A stretch of DNA of 7,869 bases. Source: Euzebyaceae bacterium. Its GTDB lineage: Bacteria > Actinomycetota > Nitriliruptoria > Euzebyales > Egibacteraceae. The DNA lies in the NCBI GenBank assembly GCA_013698135.1, contig JACCVM010000199.1, positions 1-7,869 of the forward strand, given 5' to 3'. Below the pieces are notes generated by a model, which had not been told where the DNA came from, searched no databases, and was given only the letters and a program-made list of their open reading frames with translations. Position 1 is the stretch's first letter. Each line of letters starts with the position of its first letter. Position numbers and translations under genes: made by a program. Below are positions 1 to 6,581 of the stretch, in pieces.

Positions 1-137
1 CGGTCCCGCCGGTGCAGGTCGGTGGTCGCCCGTGATCGACGCGACGATATGCTCCCCGGCCCGGAAGCGGCCGGTGCCGACGAGGCGACGGCTGTGATGA
101 CGCGCTTGGGCATCGGAGCCCCGAACCGAGGAAGGCA
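1..137. other. Left-edge stretch without a supportable gene
   Basis: I see no gene here that I can support. One forward frame runs open from the window edge into the thioesterase gene, another stops at a TGA at 33-35, and a third stops at a TGA at 96-98. On the minus strand one frame has an ATG at 111-113 (reading MPKRVITAV) and stays open to the window edge, and a second minus frame is also open. High GC content makes such open frames common by chance. The stretch may hold the tail of an upstream gene or the 5' part of a minus-strand gene, but too little is visible to choose. The last bases, 128-135, are the ribosome binding site of the thioesterase. Confidence 0.4.
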
Positions 138-629
138 GTGGCCATTCGCAATCGTGTCGTGCCCCACCCGGCCCGCTTGGAGGTCGAGAACCGCGCTGCA
201 CTCGACGGGATCTTTCGCAACGACGCCTACCGCGATGCCCTCGGCGCGGAGTTGGAGGAATGGGCGGGAGGGTGGGCCAGGGTCCGTTACGACGTCCCCA
301 GCCGGCACGCGAACTTCAACGGGGGGCTCCATGGCGGTGCAGTCTTCTCGGTAGCTGACGCCGCCTTCGGTGTCGCCTCGAACTCATGGGGCAGGATCGC
401 CGTCGCGCTCACGATGGACGCGCACTTCCTGGCCGCCCCCCGTATCGGGGAAGTGTTGCTGGCGGAGTCGCAAGAGCGGTCACGAACGCGGCGCACCGCC
501 TCGCATCTGGTCGAGGTCACCGGCGCTGGTGGCCGCCAGATCGCCAGTGTCCACGCGATGGTCCATCGCACCGGCCGCTGGCACCTGGGGGAGGAGGCCT
601 GGTCGCAGGAGTGGCGCGAGGCCCATTGA
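138..629 (+). CDS. PaaI-family hotdog-fold thioesterase
   Basis: This is a cytoplasmic acyl-CoA thioesterase of the hotdog fold, 163 residues long; E. coli PaaI is about 140. The family hydrolyses (hydroxy)phenylacetyl-CoA and similar thioesters, freeing CoA from stalled intermediates. The diagnostic segment is residues 57-78: Asn59 followed by HGG at 65-67 and Asp74, matching the Asn, His-Gly-Gly and catalytic Asp of E. coli PaaI as I remember it. The SNS segment at residues 81-83 also follows the PaaI pattern (CNSQG). The GTG start at 138 is chosen because GAGGAAGG lies at 128-135 and the N-terminal helix before the hotdog domain has the usual length. The TGA stop at 627-629 is followed by about 100 bases before the most likely start of the amidohydrolase. 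The substrate is unknown. The neighbouring transporter with an acyl-CoA ligase makes an aromatic or fatty acyl-CoA plausible, by inference. Confidence 0.88.
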   Translation: MAIRNRVVPHPARLEVENRAALDGIFRNDAYRDALGAELEEWAGGWARVRYDVPSRHANFNGGLHGGAVFSVADAAFGVASNSWGRIAVALTMDAHFLAAPRIGEVLLAESQERSRTRRTASHLVEVTGAGGRQIASVHAMVHRTGRWHLGEEAWSQEWREAH

Positions 630-735
630 GGATCTCGGGGTGTTCAGGCCGCGTAATCGCGTGCTCGGCGTCCACGCGGCGATCTCAGCAGGGATCGAGG
701 AGGACATCCGCGAACTTGTGACGACAGGGGAAGTG
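630..735 (+). other. Thioesterase-amidohydrolase gap with alternative start and dyad
   Basis: This stretch lies between the thioesterase stop and the preferred amidohydrolase ATG at 736. It is open in the amidohydrolase frame, with in-frame GTGs at 640, 661 and 718. The GTG at 640 has GAGGA at 628-632 upstream, overlapping the thioesterase stop, so it is a real competitor as translation start and would add 32 residues. A 7-base perfect dyad, GCCGCGT at 648-654 and ACGCGGC at 674-680, has a 19-base loop. It is not followed by a T run, so it does not look like an intrinsic terminator. Confidence 0.3.
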
Positions 736-1701
736 ATGCACCAGGTCGCGTCCTTGCGTGGCGACAACCACGTGCGCGCCTTCGTACACGCCCTTGGCGT
801 TCCCGGCATCGTGGACGTGCACGTCCATTTCATGCCGGACAGCGTGCAACGCAAGGTATGGGCGGTCTTCGACCAGCTCACGAACCCACCCTGGCCGATC
901 GTGTACCGCGCGGGCGCGGGCGAGCGCCTCGCCACTCTGCGGTCGGTCGGCGTCGTGTCCCACACGGCGCTGGCCTACGCACACCGGCCGGGCATGGCGG
1001 CGTGGTTGAACGAACACACGCTCGCTCTGGCGGCCGAGCATGCGCAGGTGCTGCCGACCTTCACGTTCTATCCAGAAGACGGCGTCGATGACTACGTCTC
1101 TCACGCGCTGGAGTCGGGTGGCTCGTGCGCGAAGGTGCACTTGCAGGTGGGCAAGTTCGACGCGAACGACGCACGACTCGATGCCGTGTGGGCGCGCCTC
1201 GCACGGGCGCGCGTGCCGATCATTCTCCACGCCGGGGCGGTCGCCGACGGGTCCGGCGGCGAGGAGTGGTGCGGCGTACGTCCGGTGGCGCGTCTGCTCG
1301 AGCGGTTCCCGGACCTCCCACTCGTCATTGCTCACCTCGGCACGCCGGACACCGAAGACTTCCTCGCGCTCGCGGAGACGTCACCGACCGTCCACTTCGA
1401 CACGGCGATGGTGCCCACCGACCCGCCGTACCTCACCGACTTGCCAGCCCGACTGCTGGGGCGAATCGAGGCGCTCGGCGACCGTATCCTGTTCGGCTCC
1501 GATTTCCCGACGATTCCGCACGACTACGCCGCCCAGGTGCGCGGTCTTGTGCGTCTCGACTTCGGCGACGACTGGCTTCGAGCCGCGCTGTGGCACAACC
1601 CGCGGCGCCTCCTGTCCCTCGACTCTGCGGACAGATCAGCGGTCAAGGACGCTGCTCCGCTCGGTCAGCAGGGACCGGCTCAGAACGAACGGCTTGCGTA
1701 G
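736..1701 (+). CDS. Amidohydrolase-2 family metal-dependent hydrolase
   Basis: This encodes a predicted cytoplasmic TIM-barrel hydrolase or decarboxylase of the amidohydrolase superfamily (PF04909 type), 321 residues. Metal-ligand motifs appear in the expected order: HVH at residues 29-31 (strand 1, DVHVHF), His165 (IILHAG), His200 (IAHLG) and Asp256 (GSDFP). The segment between HVHF and the middle of the barrel (WPIVYR, PGMAAWLN, FYPEDGVDDY) resembles uncharacterised actinobacterial amidohydrolases I remember. ATG 736 is preferred because the family usually begins shortly before the GVPGIVDVHVHF strand and because AGGGGAA lies at 726-732. The spacing is tight, and GTG 640 with a better-placed GAGGA is the alternative. 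The last 25 or so residues are polar and extend past the usual end of the barrel. The substrate is unknown. The family includes hydrolases, decarboxylases and hydratases acting on aromatic or ring-cleavage products. Confidence 0.85.
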   Translation: MHQVASLRGDNHVRAFVHALGVPGIVDVHVHFMPDSVQRKVWAVFDQLTNPPWPIVYRAGAGERLATLRSVGVVSHTALAYAHRPGMAAWLNEHTLALAAEHAQVLPTFTFYPEDGVDDYVSHALESGGSCAKVHLQVGKFDANDARLDAVWARLARARVPIILHAGAVADGSGGEEWCGVRPVARLLERFPDLPLVIAHLGTPDTEDFLALAETSPTVHFDTAMVPTDPPYLTDLPARLLGRIEALGDRILFGSDFPTIPHDYAAQVRGLVRLDFGDDWLRAALWHNPRRLLSLDSADRSAVKDAAPLGQQGPAQNERLA

Positions 1702-1708
1702 TTCGATG

Positions 1709-1737
1709 TTGTCTTCCGGATAGCGAAATGTTAGCCT
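1709..1737 (+). promoter_or_regulatory. Candidate housekeeping promoter of the transporter operon
   Basis: TTGTCT at 1709-1714 matches four of six bases of the -35 consensus. It is separated by exactly 17 bases from TAGCCT at 1732-1737, which fits the TAnnnT form of actinobacterial -10 boxes. Transcription would start near 1744. The stretch around 1700-1735 is visibly the most AT-rich in the window and sits in the gap before the five-gene transporter run. A promoter here would exclude the in-frame ATG at 1728 as start of the ATPase, because it lies within the promoter. The match is by eye and no transcript data are available. Confidence 0.35.
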
Positions 1738-1761
1738 CTCCGCACCAGCAAGGAGCGCAGC

Positions 1762-1782
1762 ATGGGTGTCGCCGGGCAGTGA
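1762..1782 (+). CDS. Possible six-codon leader ORF (MGVAGQ)
   Basis: ATG at 1762 is preceded by AAGGAG at 1750-1755 with a six-base spacer, the best Shine-Dalgarno sequence upstream of the ATPase. The frame reads MGVAGQ and stops at TGA 1780-1782, which overlaps the GTG start of the LivG-like gene at 1779 (GTGA). The same four-base overlap joins the next two gene pairs. The mini-ORF could therefore load ribosomes and couple translation into the ATPase, whose GTG has no good binding site of its own. It contains no run of rare codons or of one amino acid that would mark a classical attenuation peptide. Chance, or a sequencing frameshift at the 5' end of the ATPase gene, are the alternatives. 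Confidence 0.3.
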   Translation: MGVAGQ

Positions 1783-2615
1783 TCACCAGGGCGTACCGGC
1801 ACGACTTGAACGGCAGCCACCTGGAGCCGGGGGCGCCGCAGTTGGAGGTGGATCGCGTCAGCCTCACGTTCGGCGGCGTGCGTGCCCTTGACGACGTCAG
1901 CCTCGACGTGGTGCAGGGTGAGATCCACGCCATCATCGGGCCGAACGGTGCCGGCAAGACCAGCTTGCTCAACTGCATCAGCGGTCTGTATCGCCCGGAC
2001 GGCGGTCGCATCATCCTGCACGGCGGTGACGCCGACCACAGCCTCGCCCGCGCCCGACCCAGCCGCATCGCGCGCTGGGGCGTCGCGCGGTCGTTCCAGA
2101 ACATCGAGCTGTTCCGCCACCTGTCGGTGCTCGACAACCTGCTGCTCGGCCGCCACGTGCACATGCGCCACCGGCTGTTGCCCTCGTTGTGGTACTGGGG
2201 CTCTGCCCGGCGGCAGGAGATCGCCCAACGCGACCTGGTGGAGGAGGTCATCGACCTGCTCGAGATCCAGGCCCACCGTCACAAGCCGGTCGGGTCGTTG
2301 GCCTACGGCATCCAGAAGCGGGTCGAGCTCGGCCGCGCACTGGCCATGCAGCCGGCGGTGCTGCTGCTCGACGAGCCGATGGCGGGCATGAACGTCGAGG
2401 AGAAGGAGGACATGGCCCGCTACGTCCTCGACGTCAACGAGCTGGCCGGCGTCACGGTCGTCCTGATCGAACACGACATGGAAGTGGTGATGGACATCTC
2501 CCGGCGCGTCAGCGTGCTCGACTTCGGCTTGCTGATCGCCAGCGGCCCACCAGACGCGGTGCGGCAGGACGAGAAGGTGCTCGAGGCGTACCTGGGCCAG
2601 GAGCACACCGCGTGA
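1779..2615 (+). CDS. livG: LivG-like ABC transporter ATP-binding protein
   Basis: This is the cytoplasmic ATPase subunit of a HAAT-family (branched-chain amino acid type) importer, 278 residues from GTG 1779. Visible motifs are Walker A GPNGAGKT at 54-61, Q-loop region RSFQNIELF, a divergent signature LAYGIQKRVE at about 174-183, Walker B VLLLDEP at 194-200, and switch His232 in LIEHD. The AGMNVEEKEDM segment after Walker B is typical of the LivG/BraF branch. The segment around LWYWGSARR matches, as I remember, the LivG subfamily encoded next to an acyl-CoA synthetase. The start is uncertain. ATG 1728 is in frame (295 residues) but overlaps the candidate promoter, while GTG 1779 overlaps the stop of a mini-ORF with a strong binding site. 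About 20 extra residues precede the usual first strand. The TGA stop overlaps the next gene's GTG by four bases, so the two are translationally coupled. The real cargo need not be an amino acid. Confidence 0.92.
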   Translation: MITRAYRHDLNGSHLEPGAPQLEVDRVSLTFGGVRALDDVSLDVVQGEIHAIIGPNGAGKTSLLNCISGLYRPDGGRIILHGGDADHSLARARPSRIARWGVARSFQNIELFRHLSVLDNLLLGRHVHMRHRLLPSLWYWGSARRQEIAQRDLVEEVIDLLEIQAHRHKPVGSLAYGIQKRVELGRALAMQPAVLLLDEPMAGMNVEEKEDMARYVLDVNELAGVTVVLIEHDMEVVMDISRRVSVLDFGLLIASGPPDAVRQDEKVLEAYLGQEHTA

Positions 2616-4606
2616 CAGTCACGCACGTCGCCGCCGGCTCGGCCGCCGCCGCGCTCGACGACGCCGCCACATTCCCCAAGCTGCTGGCCGCGATGGCGGC
2701 CGGCAATCCCGACGGCGTGGCCCTGCAGGAGAAGCACTACGGCATCTGGGAGCCGATCAGCTGGCGGGAGTACCACCAGCGGGTGCGCGACTTCGCCCTC
2801 GGGCTGGCTGAGCTCGGCGTCGCGGCGGGCGAGGTGGTGGGCGTGCTCGGTGACAACCGCCCCGAGTGGCTTGCGGCCGAACTGGCCGCCCAGTCGCTGG
2901 GAGCCGCCACGGTCGGCATCTATCCGACCAGCGTCGGCGAGGAGATCGTCCACATCCTGACCCATGCCGAGGTCCGGGTCGTCGTCGCCGAGGATCAGGA
3001 ACAGGTCGACAAGCTGATCAGTCTGTGGGATCGGCTGGACACGGTCGACAGCGTGATCTATTACGACCCCCACGGCCTCGAGCACTATGAGGCGCCGTAC
3101 CTGCGCCACTTCCCGGATGTCGAGGCGCTGGGCCGGGGCGTTGCCGGCTCCCGCGGCCCTTGGCTCGACGAGCAGATCGAGGCCGGTCGCGCGGACGACG
3201 TCGCGGTGATCTGCACCACCTCGGGGACCACCGCCCGTCCGAAGCTGGCGATGCTGTCGCACCGCAATCTGCTGTCGATGGGCCGGGCGCTGAGGGCGAT
3301 CGACCCGCTCGAGCCCGAGGACCGCTACGTCAGCTTCCTCCCGTTCGCCTGGATCGGCGAGCAGATGATCGCGCTCGCCTGCGGCCTGCAGGTCGGCTTT
3401 CCCTTGTCCTTCCCCGAGGAGGCGGGCACCGTCAGGTCCGACCTGCGCGAGATCGGCCCGTCGGTCATCTTCAGCCCGCCGCGCATTTGGGAGTCGATGA
3501 TCTCCGATGTGCAGGTGCGCCTCGGGGAGGCGGGCTGGCTCAAGCGCTCCGTGTTCGCGTGGGGGTACCGCGTCGGTGACCGGGTGGCGGAGCAGCGGGT
3601 GCGCGGCAAGCGCCCCGGAGTCCTCAACCGCGTTCTGTACCGGGCGGCCGACTGGGTGGCCCTGCGGCCCATGCGCGACCAGCTCGGCCTGACGAGGCTG
3701 AAGCGCTGCTACACGGGCGGCGCGCCGCTCGGCCCGGATGTGTTCCGCTTCTTTCACGCGGTGGGCGTGAACCTTAAGCAGATCTACGGCCAGACGGAGA
3801 TCTGCGGCATCGCGGTCGCTCACCGCGACGGCGATGTCAAGTTCAACACCGTCGGCACGCCGATCCCCGGCTGTGAGCTGCGCATCGCCGACGACGGCGA
3901 GATCCTGCTGCGGTCACCGGCGGTGTTCCTCGGCTACCTGGACGAGGAGGGCACCGCCCAGGCGGTCGACCGCGACGGCTGGCTGCACACCGGCGATGCC
4001 GGTTACCTCGACGAGGACGGTCATCTCGTCGTGATCGACCGTGCCAGGGACGTGTTGCAGACCGAAGACGGCACCCGCTTCTCGCCCGCCTTCGTCGAGA
4101 ACAAGCTCAAGTTCAGCCCGTACGTCGAGGAGGCCGTCGTGTTCGGCGGCCAGGACCGGCCGTTCATCACCGCCATCATCACGATCGACGGGGCAACGGT
4201 CGGAACCTGGGCCGAGCGCGAGCACCTGTCGTACACCACGTACACGAACCTGGCGGGCAGGGACGAGGTCTACCGGCTGATCGCCGAGGAGGTCACCCGC
4301 GCGAACGAGGACCTGCCCGAGGCCGTCCGCGTGCGCCGGTTCCTGTTGCTGCACAAGCAGCTCGACCCCGACGACGACGAGATCACGCGGACCCGCAAGG
4401 TCCGCCGCCGGGTGATCAGCCAGCGCTACGCCGACCTCATCGCCGCCTTGGAGACCGGCGCCGACACGGTCACCGTGACCAGCTTGGTGACCTACCAGGA
4501 CGGCAGCTCGGCGCAGCGCGAGATCGCGCTGAAGATCCTGGCCATGGACGACTTCGTGCCGCCTCAGCGCAGCTTGCGGCGCCTGGCGTGGAGCACCCGC
4601 TCATGA
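2612..4606 (+). CDS. AMP-dependent acyl-CoA synthetase, long-chain (FAA1-like)
   Basis: This 664-residue adenylate-forming enzyme activates a carboxylic acid with ATP and CoA to an acyl-CoA. Core motifs are TTSGTT at 202-207 (ATP-binding loop A3), IYGQTEICG (A5), WLHTGDAG (A7), DRARD followed by FSPAFVENKLK (A8, hinge), and the A10 lysine Lys596 in RTRKVRRR. Overall layout and length match the long-chain FAA1-like branch (COG1022 type), including a C-terminal tail of about 65 residues after A10. The A3 loop reads SGTTARPKLAM, with Ala where Gly is usual and Leu for the Gly after PK. GTG 2612 overlaps the ATPase stop and has AGGAG at 2599-2603. The stop overlaps the LivH start (ATGA). This position inside an importer operon implies it activates the imported acid. 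Whether that acid is a fatty, aromatic or other acid cannot be read from sequence. Confidence 0.92.
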   Translation: MTVTHVAAGSAAAALDDAATFPKLLAAMAAGNPDGVALQEKHYGIWEPISWREYHQRVRDFALGLAELGVAAGEVVGVLGDNRPEWLAAELAAQSLGAATVGIYPTSVGEEIVHILTHAEVRVVVAEDQEQVDKLISLWDRLDTVDSVIYYDPHGLEHYEAPYLRHFPDVEALGRGVAGSRGPWLDEQIEAGRADDVAVICTTSGTTARPKLAMLSHRNLLSMGRALRAIDPLEPEDRYVSFLPFAWIGEQMIALACGLQVGFPLSFPEEAGTVRSDLREIGPSVIFSPPRIWESMISDVQVRLGEAGWLKRSVFAWGYRVGDRVAEQRVRGKRPGVLNRVLYRAADWVALRPMRDQLGLTRLKRCYTGGAPLGPDVFRFFHAVGVNLKQIYGQTEICGIAVAHRDGDVKFNTVGTPIPGCELRIADDGEILLRSPAVFLGYLDEEGTAQAVDRDGWLHTGDAGYLDEDGHLVVIDRARDVLQTEDGTRFSPAFVENKLKFSPYVEEAVVFGGQDRPFITAIITIDGATVGTWAEREHLSYTTYTNLAGRDEVYRLIAEEVTRANEDLPEAVRVRRFLLLHKQLDPDDDEITRTRKVRRRVISQRYADLIAALETGADTVTVTSLVTYQDGSSAQREIALKILAMDDFVPPQRSLRRLAWSTRS

Positions 4607-5472
4607 CCACCTTCGTCCAGCTCACCGTCACCGGCCTGGCCAACGGCGCGATCCTGGCGCTGGCGGCGCTCGGGTTCGCGCTGATCTACAAGGCGACCGG
4701 CGTGATCAACTTCGCCCAGGGTGCGTTCCTGCTGGTCGGCGCCTACACGATCTTCGCGGCGGTGGGCTTCGGGCTGCACTGGAGCCTGGCCGTCGCGGTG
4801 GCGGTGGTCATCGCAGTGCTCCTCGGGATGCTGATCGAGCGGCTCGTGCTGCGCCCGATGATCGGTGAGAGCCCGGTCGCGGTCATCATGGTCACGATCG
4901 GCCTGGCGTCCGTGCTCCAGGGGATCGTGCAGGTCTTCTTCGGCACCAGGCCGCAGCGCATGCCCGTGTTCATCCCCACCGGCGGTGCGCAGCTGGCCGG
5001 CGCCACGGTGCCGACCGAGCGGCTGTTCGCGATCGTGCTCGCGGCGGTGGTGCTCGGGGCGTTTTCGCTGTTCTTCACCCGCTCCCGGCACGGTATCGCG
5101 ATGCGCGCGGTCGCCGACGACCAGCAGGCGGCGCTGACCATGGGCATCAGCGTGCGCCGGGTGTTCGCCATGGCATGGGCGCTCGCGGCCGTCTCGGCGG
5201 TGCTCGGCGGGCTGCTGGTCGCCAACATCACCGGGGTGTCCGGAGAGGTCGCCGGCTTCGGCCTGATCGTGTTCCCGGTCGTGATCCTCGGCGGACTCGA
5301 TTCGATCCCCGGGACGATGGTGGGTGGCGCGATCATCGGGCTGCTCGTGCAGTACACCGCGGGCTACCTGGACGGGGCGCTGTCCCAGGTGGTGCCGTAC
5401 ATCGTGCTCGTGCTGATCCTGATGGTCCGGCCCTATGGACTGTTCGGCGAGGTCCGGATCGAAAGGGTCTAG
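4603..5472 (+). CDS. livH: LivH-like branched-chain amino acid type ABC permease
   Basis: This 289-residue integral membrane protein is one of the two permease subunits of the HAAT importer. It has about eight hydrophobic segments. The N-terminal signature GFALIYKATGVINFAQG lies at 24-40. The cytoplasmic coupling (EAA-like) loop RAVADDQQAALTMGISVRR begins at residue 168 and would contact the ATPases. The late VVILGGLDSIPGTMVGGAIIG segment is typical of LivH/BraD. ATG 4603 is chosen because it overlaps the synthetase TGA (ATGA) and GGAG lies at 4590-4593, nine bases upstream. A GTG at 4588 would add five residues but has no such support. The TAG stop is only three bases before the LivM start. 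The family name reflects homology, not proven substrate. Confidence 0.94.
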   Translation: MTTFVQLTVTGLANGAILALAALGFALIYKATGVINFAQGAFLLVGAYTIFAAVGFGLHWSLAVAVAVVIAVLLGMLIERLVLRPMIGESPVAVIMVTIGLASVLQGIVQVFFGTRPQRMPVFIPTGGAQLAGATVPTERLFAIVLAAVVLGAFSLFFTRSRHGIAMRAVADDQQAALTMGISVRRVFAMAWALAAVSAVLGGLLVANITGVSGEVAGFGLIVFPVVILGGLDSIPGTMVGGAIIGLLVQYTAGYLDGALSQVVPYIVLVLILMVRPYGLFGEVRIERV

Positions 5473-5475
5473 CGG

Positions 5476-6528
5476 ATGGCCGCAACCGCTACCGGCATCT
5501 ACCACCGCAGCTACCGCTCGGAGTTGGCGCTGCGCCACACCCAGGCGGAGTACGCCCGCCTGACCTTGGCGGCCGCGGTCGTCGTTGCGGTCCCGTTCGT
5601 CGCCACGCCGTACTGGCAGACGGTCGCCAACCAGATCGGCATCGCGGTGGTCGGCGCGATCGGCCTGAACATCCTCACCGGCTACACCGGCCAGATCAGC
5701 CTCGGCCAGGGCGGCTTCCTCGCCGTCGGCGCCTACACCTCGGCGATCCTGGTCGAGCGCCTGGGCGCGCCCACCCTCGTCGGGGTGGTGGCGGCCATCC
5801 TGATGACCGCCGCGGTCGGGGCCTTCTTCGGGCTGCCGGCGCTGCGCTTGAAGGGCTTGTACCTGGCGATCGCGACGCTGGCCTCGCAGTTCATCATCCT
5901 GTACGCGGTGCGCAACTGGGAGTTCGTGACCGGGGGCGTGCAAGCCCTGGTGGTCGGCACACCCACGCTGTTCGGCTTCGAGCTCAACACCGACTTCCGC
6001 TGGTACTGGGTGATCCTGGCCTGCGCCGCGGCTGCCACGGTCGCGGGCACCAACCTGTTCCGCACCGGCCTCGGCCGGGCGTTCATGGCGATCCGCGACC
6101 AGGACATCGCCGCCGAGGCGGTCGGCGTGAACACGGTCACCTACAAGGTGCTCGCCTTCGCGGTGTCGTCCGGCTTCGTCGGCTTGGCCGGGGCGCTGAC
6201 GGCCCACTGGACGACGATCGTGACCTGGGAGCGGTTCACGCTCGACGTCTCGATCCTGTACCTGGCGATGATCATCGTCGGCGGCCTCGGCAGCGTCTCC
6301 GGCTCGATCTACGGCGCGGTGTTCATGATCGTGGTTCCCGCCTGGATCACCCAGGTCGCCCAGGACCTGCGCGGCCAGCTGTCGTTCCTCGCCCGGGAGC
6401 TGCCGGCCATCCAGCTGGGCGTGTTCGGGCTGATCATCATCCTGTTCCTGATCTTCGAGCCGCGCGGGCTGGCCCGCATCTGGCACCGCATGAAGGACTA
6501 CGTCCGCCTCTGGCCCTTCCGGTACTGA
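5476..6528 (+). CDS. livM: LivM-like branched-chain amino acid type ABC permease
   Basis: This is the second membrane subunit of the importer, 350 residues, with a charged N-terminal tail (YHRSYRSELALRHTQAEYARL) before the first membrane helix. I recall such tails from LivM proteins of synthetase-containing clusters. The LivM signature NILTGYTGQISLGQGGF is at 65-81, and the coupling loop RAFMAIRDQDIAAEAVGVN starts at residue 201. GGLGSVSGSIYGAVF follows, then a hydrophobic end with FEPRGLARIW. ATG 5476 is three bases after the LivH stop, with AAAGGG at 5462-5467 as binding site. The protein would pair with LivH to form the pore. A long antisense open frame covers this gene and LivH but is a GC-rich shadow. 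Confidence 0.95.
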   Translation: MAATATGIYHRSYRSELALRHTQAEYARLTLAAAVVVAVPFVATPYWQTVANQIGIAVVGAIGLNILTGYTGQISLGQGGFLAVGAYTSAILVERLGAPTLVGVVAAILMTAAVGAFFGLPALRLKGLYLAIATLASQFIILYAVRNWEFVTGGVQALVVGTPTLFGFELNTDFRWYWVILACAAAATVAGTNLFRTGLGRAFMAIRDQDIAAEAVGVNTVTYKVLAFAVSSGFVGLAGALTAHWTTIVTWERFTLDVSILYLAMIIVGGLGSVSGSIYGAVFMIVVPAWITQVAQDLRGQLSFLARELPAIQLGVFGLIIILFLIFEPRGLARIWHRMKDYVRLWPFRY

Positions 6529-6566
6529 ACCGACGAACCGCGCACGACCCGATGCCCCGCCCGATA

Positions 6567-6581
6567 GAGGAGAGACATATG
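6567..6581 (+). promoter_or_regulatory. Strong ribosome binding site of the solute-binding protein gene
   Basis: GAGGAG at 6567-6572 is followed six bases later by ATG 6579. It decides the start against an in-frame ATG at 6552, which has no comparable site and would put charged residues MPRPIEERH before the signal peptide. A strong site fits the high amounts of binding protein that ABC importers usually need relative to the membrane subunits. Confidence 0.7.

Noticed and set aside
648..680. 7-base dyad GCCGCGT / ACGCGGC, considered as a terminator after the thioesterase
   Set aside because: It has a long 19-base loop and no following T run. Short GC dyads are expected by chance at this base composition, so I record it only within the gap entry.
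685..1335. 216-codon open frame on the minus strand across the amidohydrolase
   Set aside because: The plus strand has the ordered metal-binding motifs of an amidohydrolase. The minus frame shows no domain and is a GC-rich shadow.
1728..1778. ATG 1728 as start of the LivG-like gene
   Set aside because: It is in frame but overlaps the candidate promoter, has no Shine-Dalgarno sequence, and would lengthen an already extended N-terminus. It remains possible if the promoter is not real.
1779..1786. Perfect 8-base palindrome GTGATCAC over the ATPase start codon, considered as an operator
   Set aside because: It is too short, does not extend outward, and has no second copy near the promoter. Chance is a sufficient explanation.
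2420..3823. 467-codon open frame on the minus strand
   Set aside because: It is antisense to the synthetase and the end of livG, whose motifs are clear. The translation is low complexity and without recognisable domains.
4564..6486. 640-codon open frame on the minus strand
   Set aside because: It lies antisense to the well-supported livH and livM genes and encodes a low-complexity protein rich in Asp, His, Arg and Gln. That is the usual product of reading GC-rich codons on the opposite strand.
6529..6578. Possible terminator or promoter between livM and the binding-protein gene
   Set aside because: I see no convincing hairpin, T run or -35/-10 pair in the 50 bases. Only the ribosome binding site is clear.
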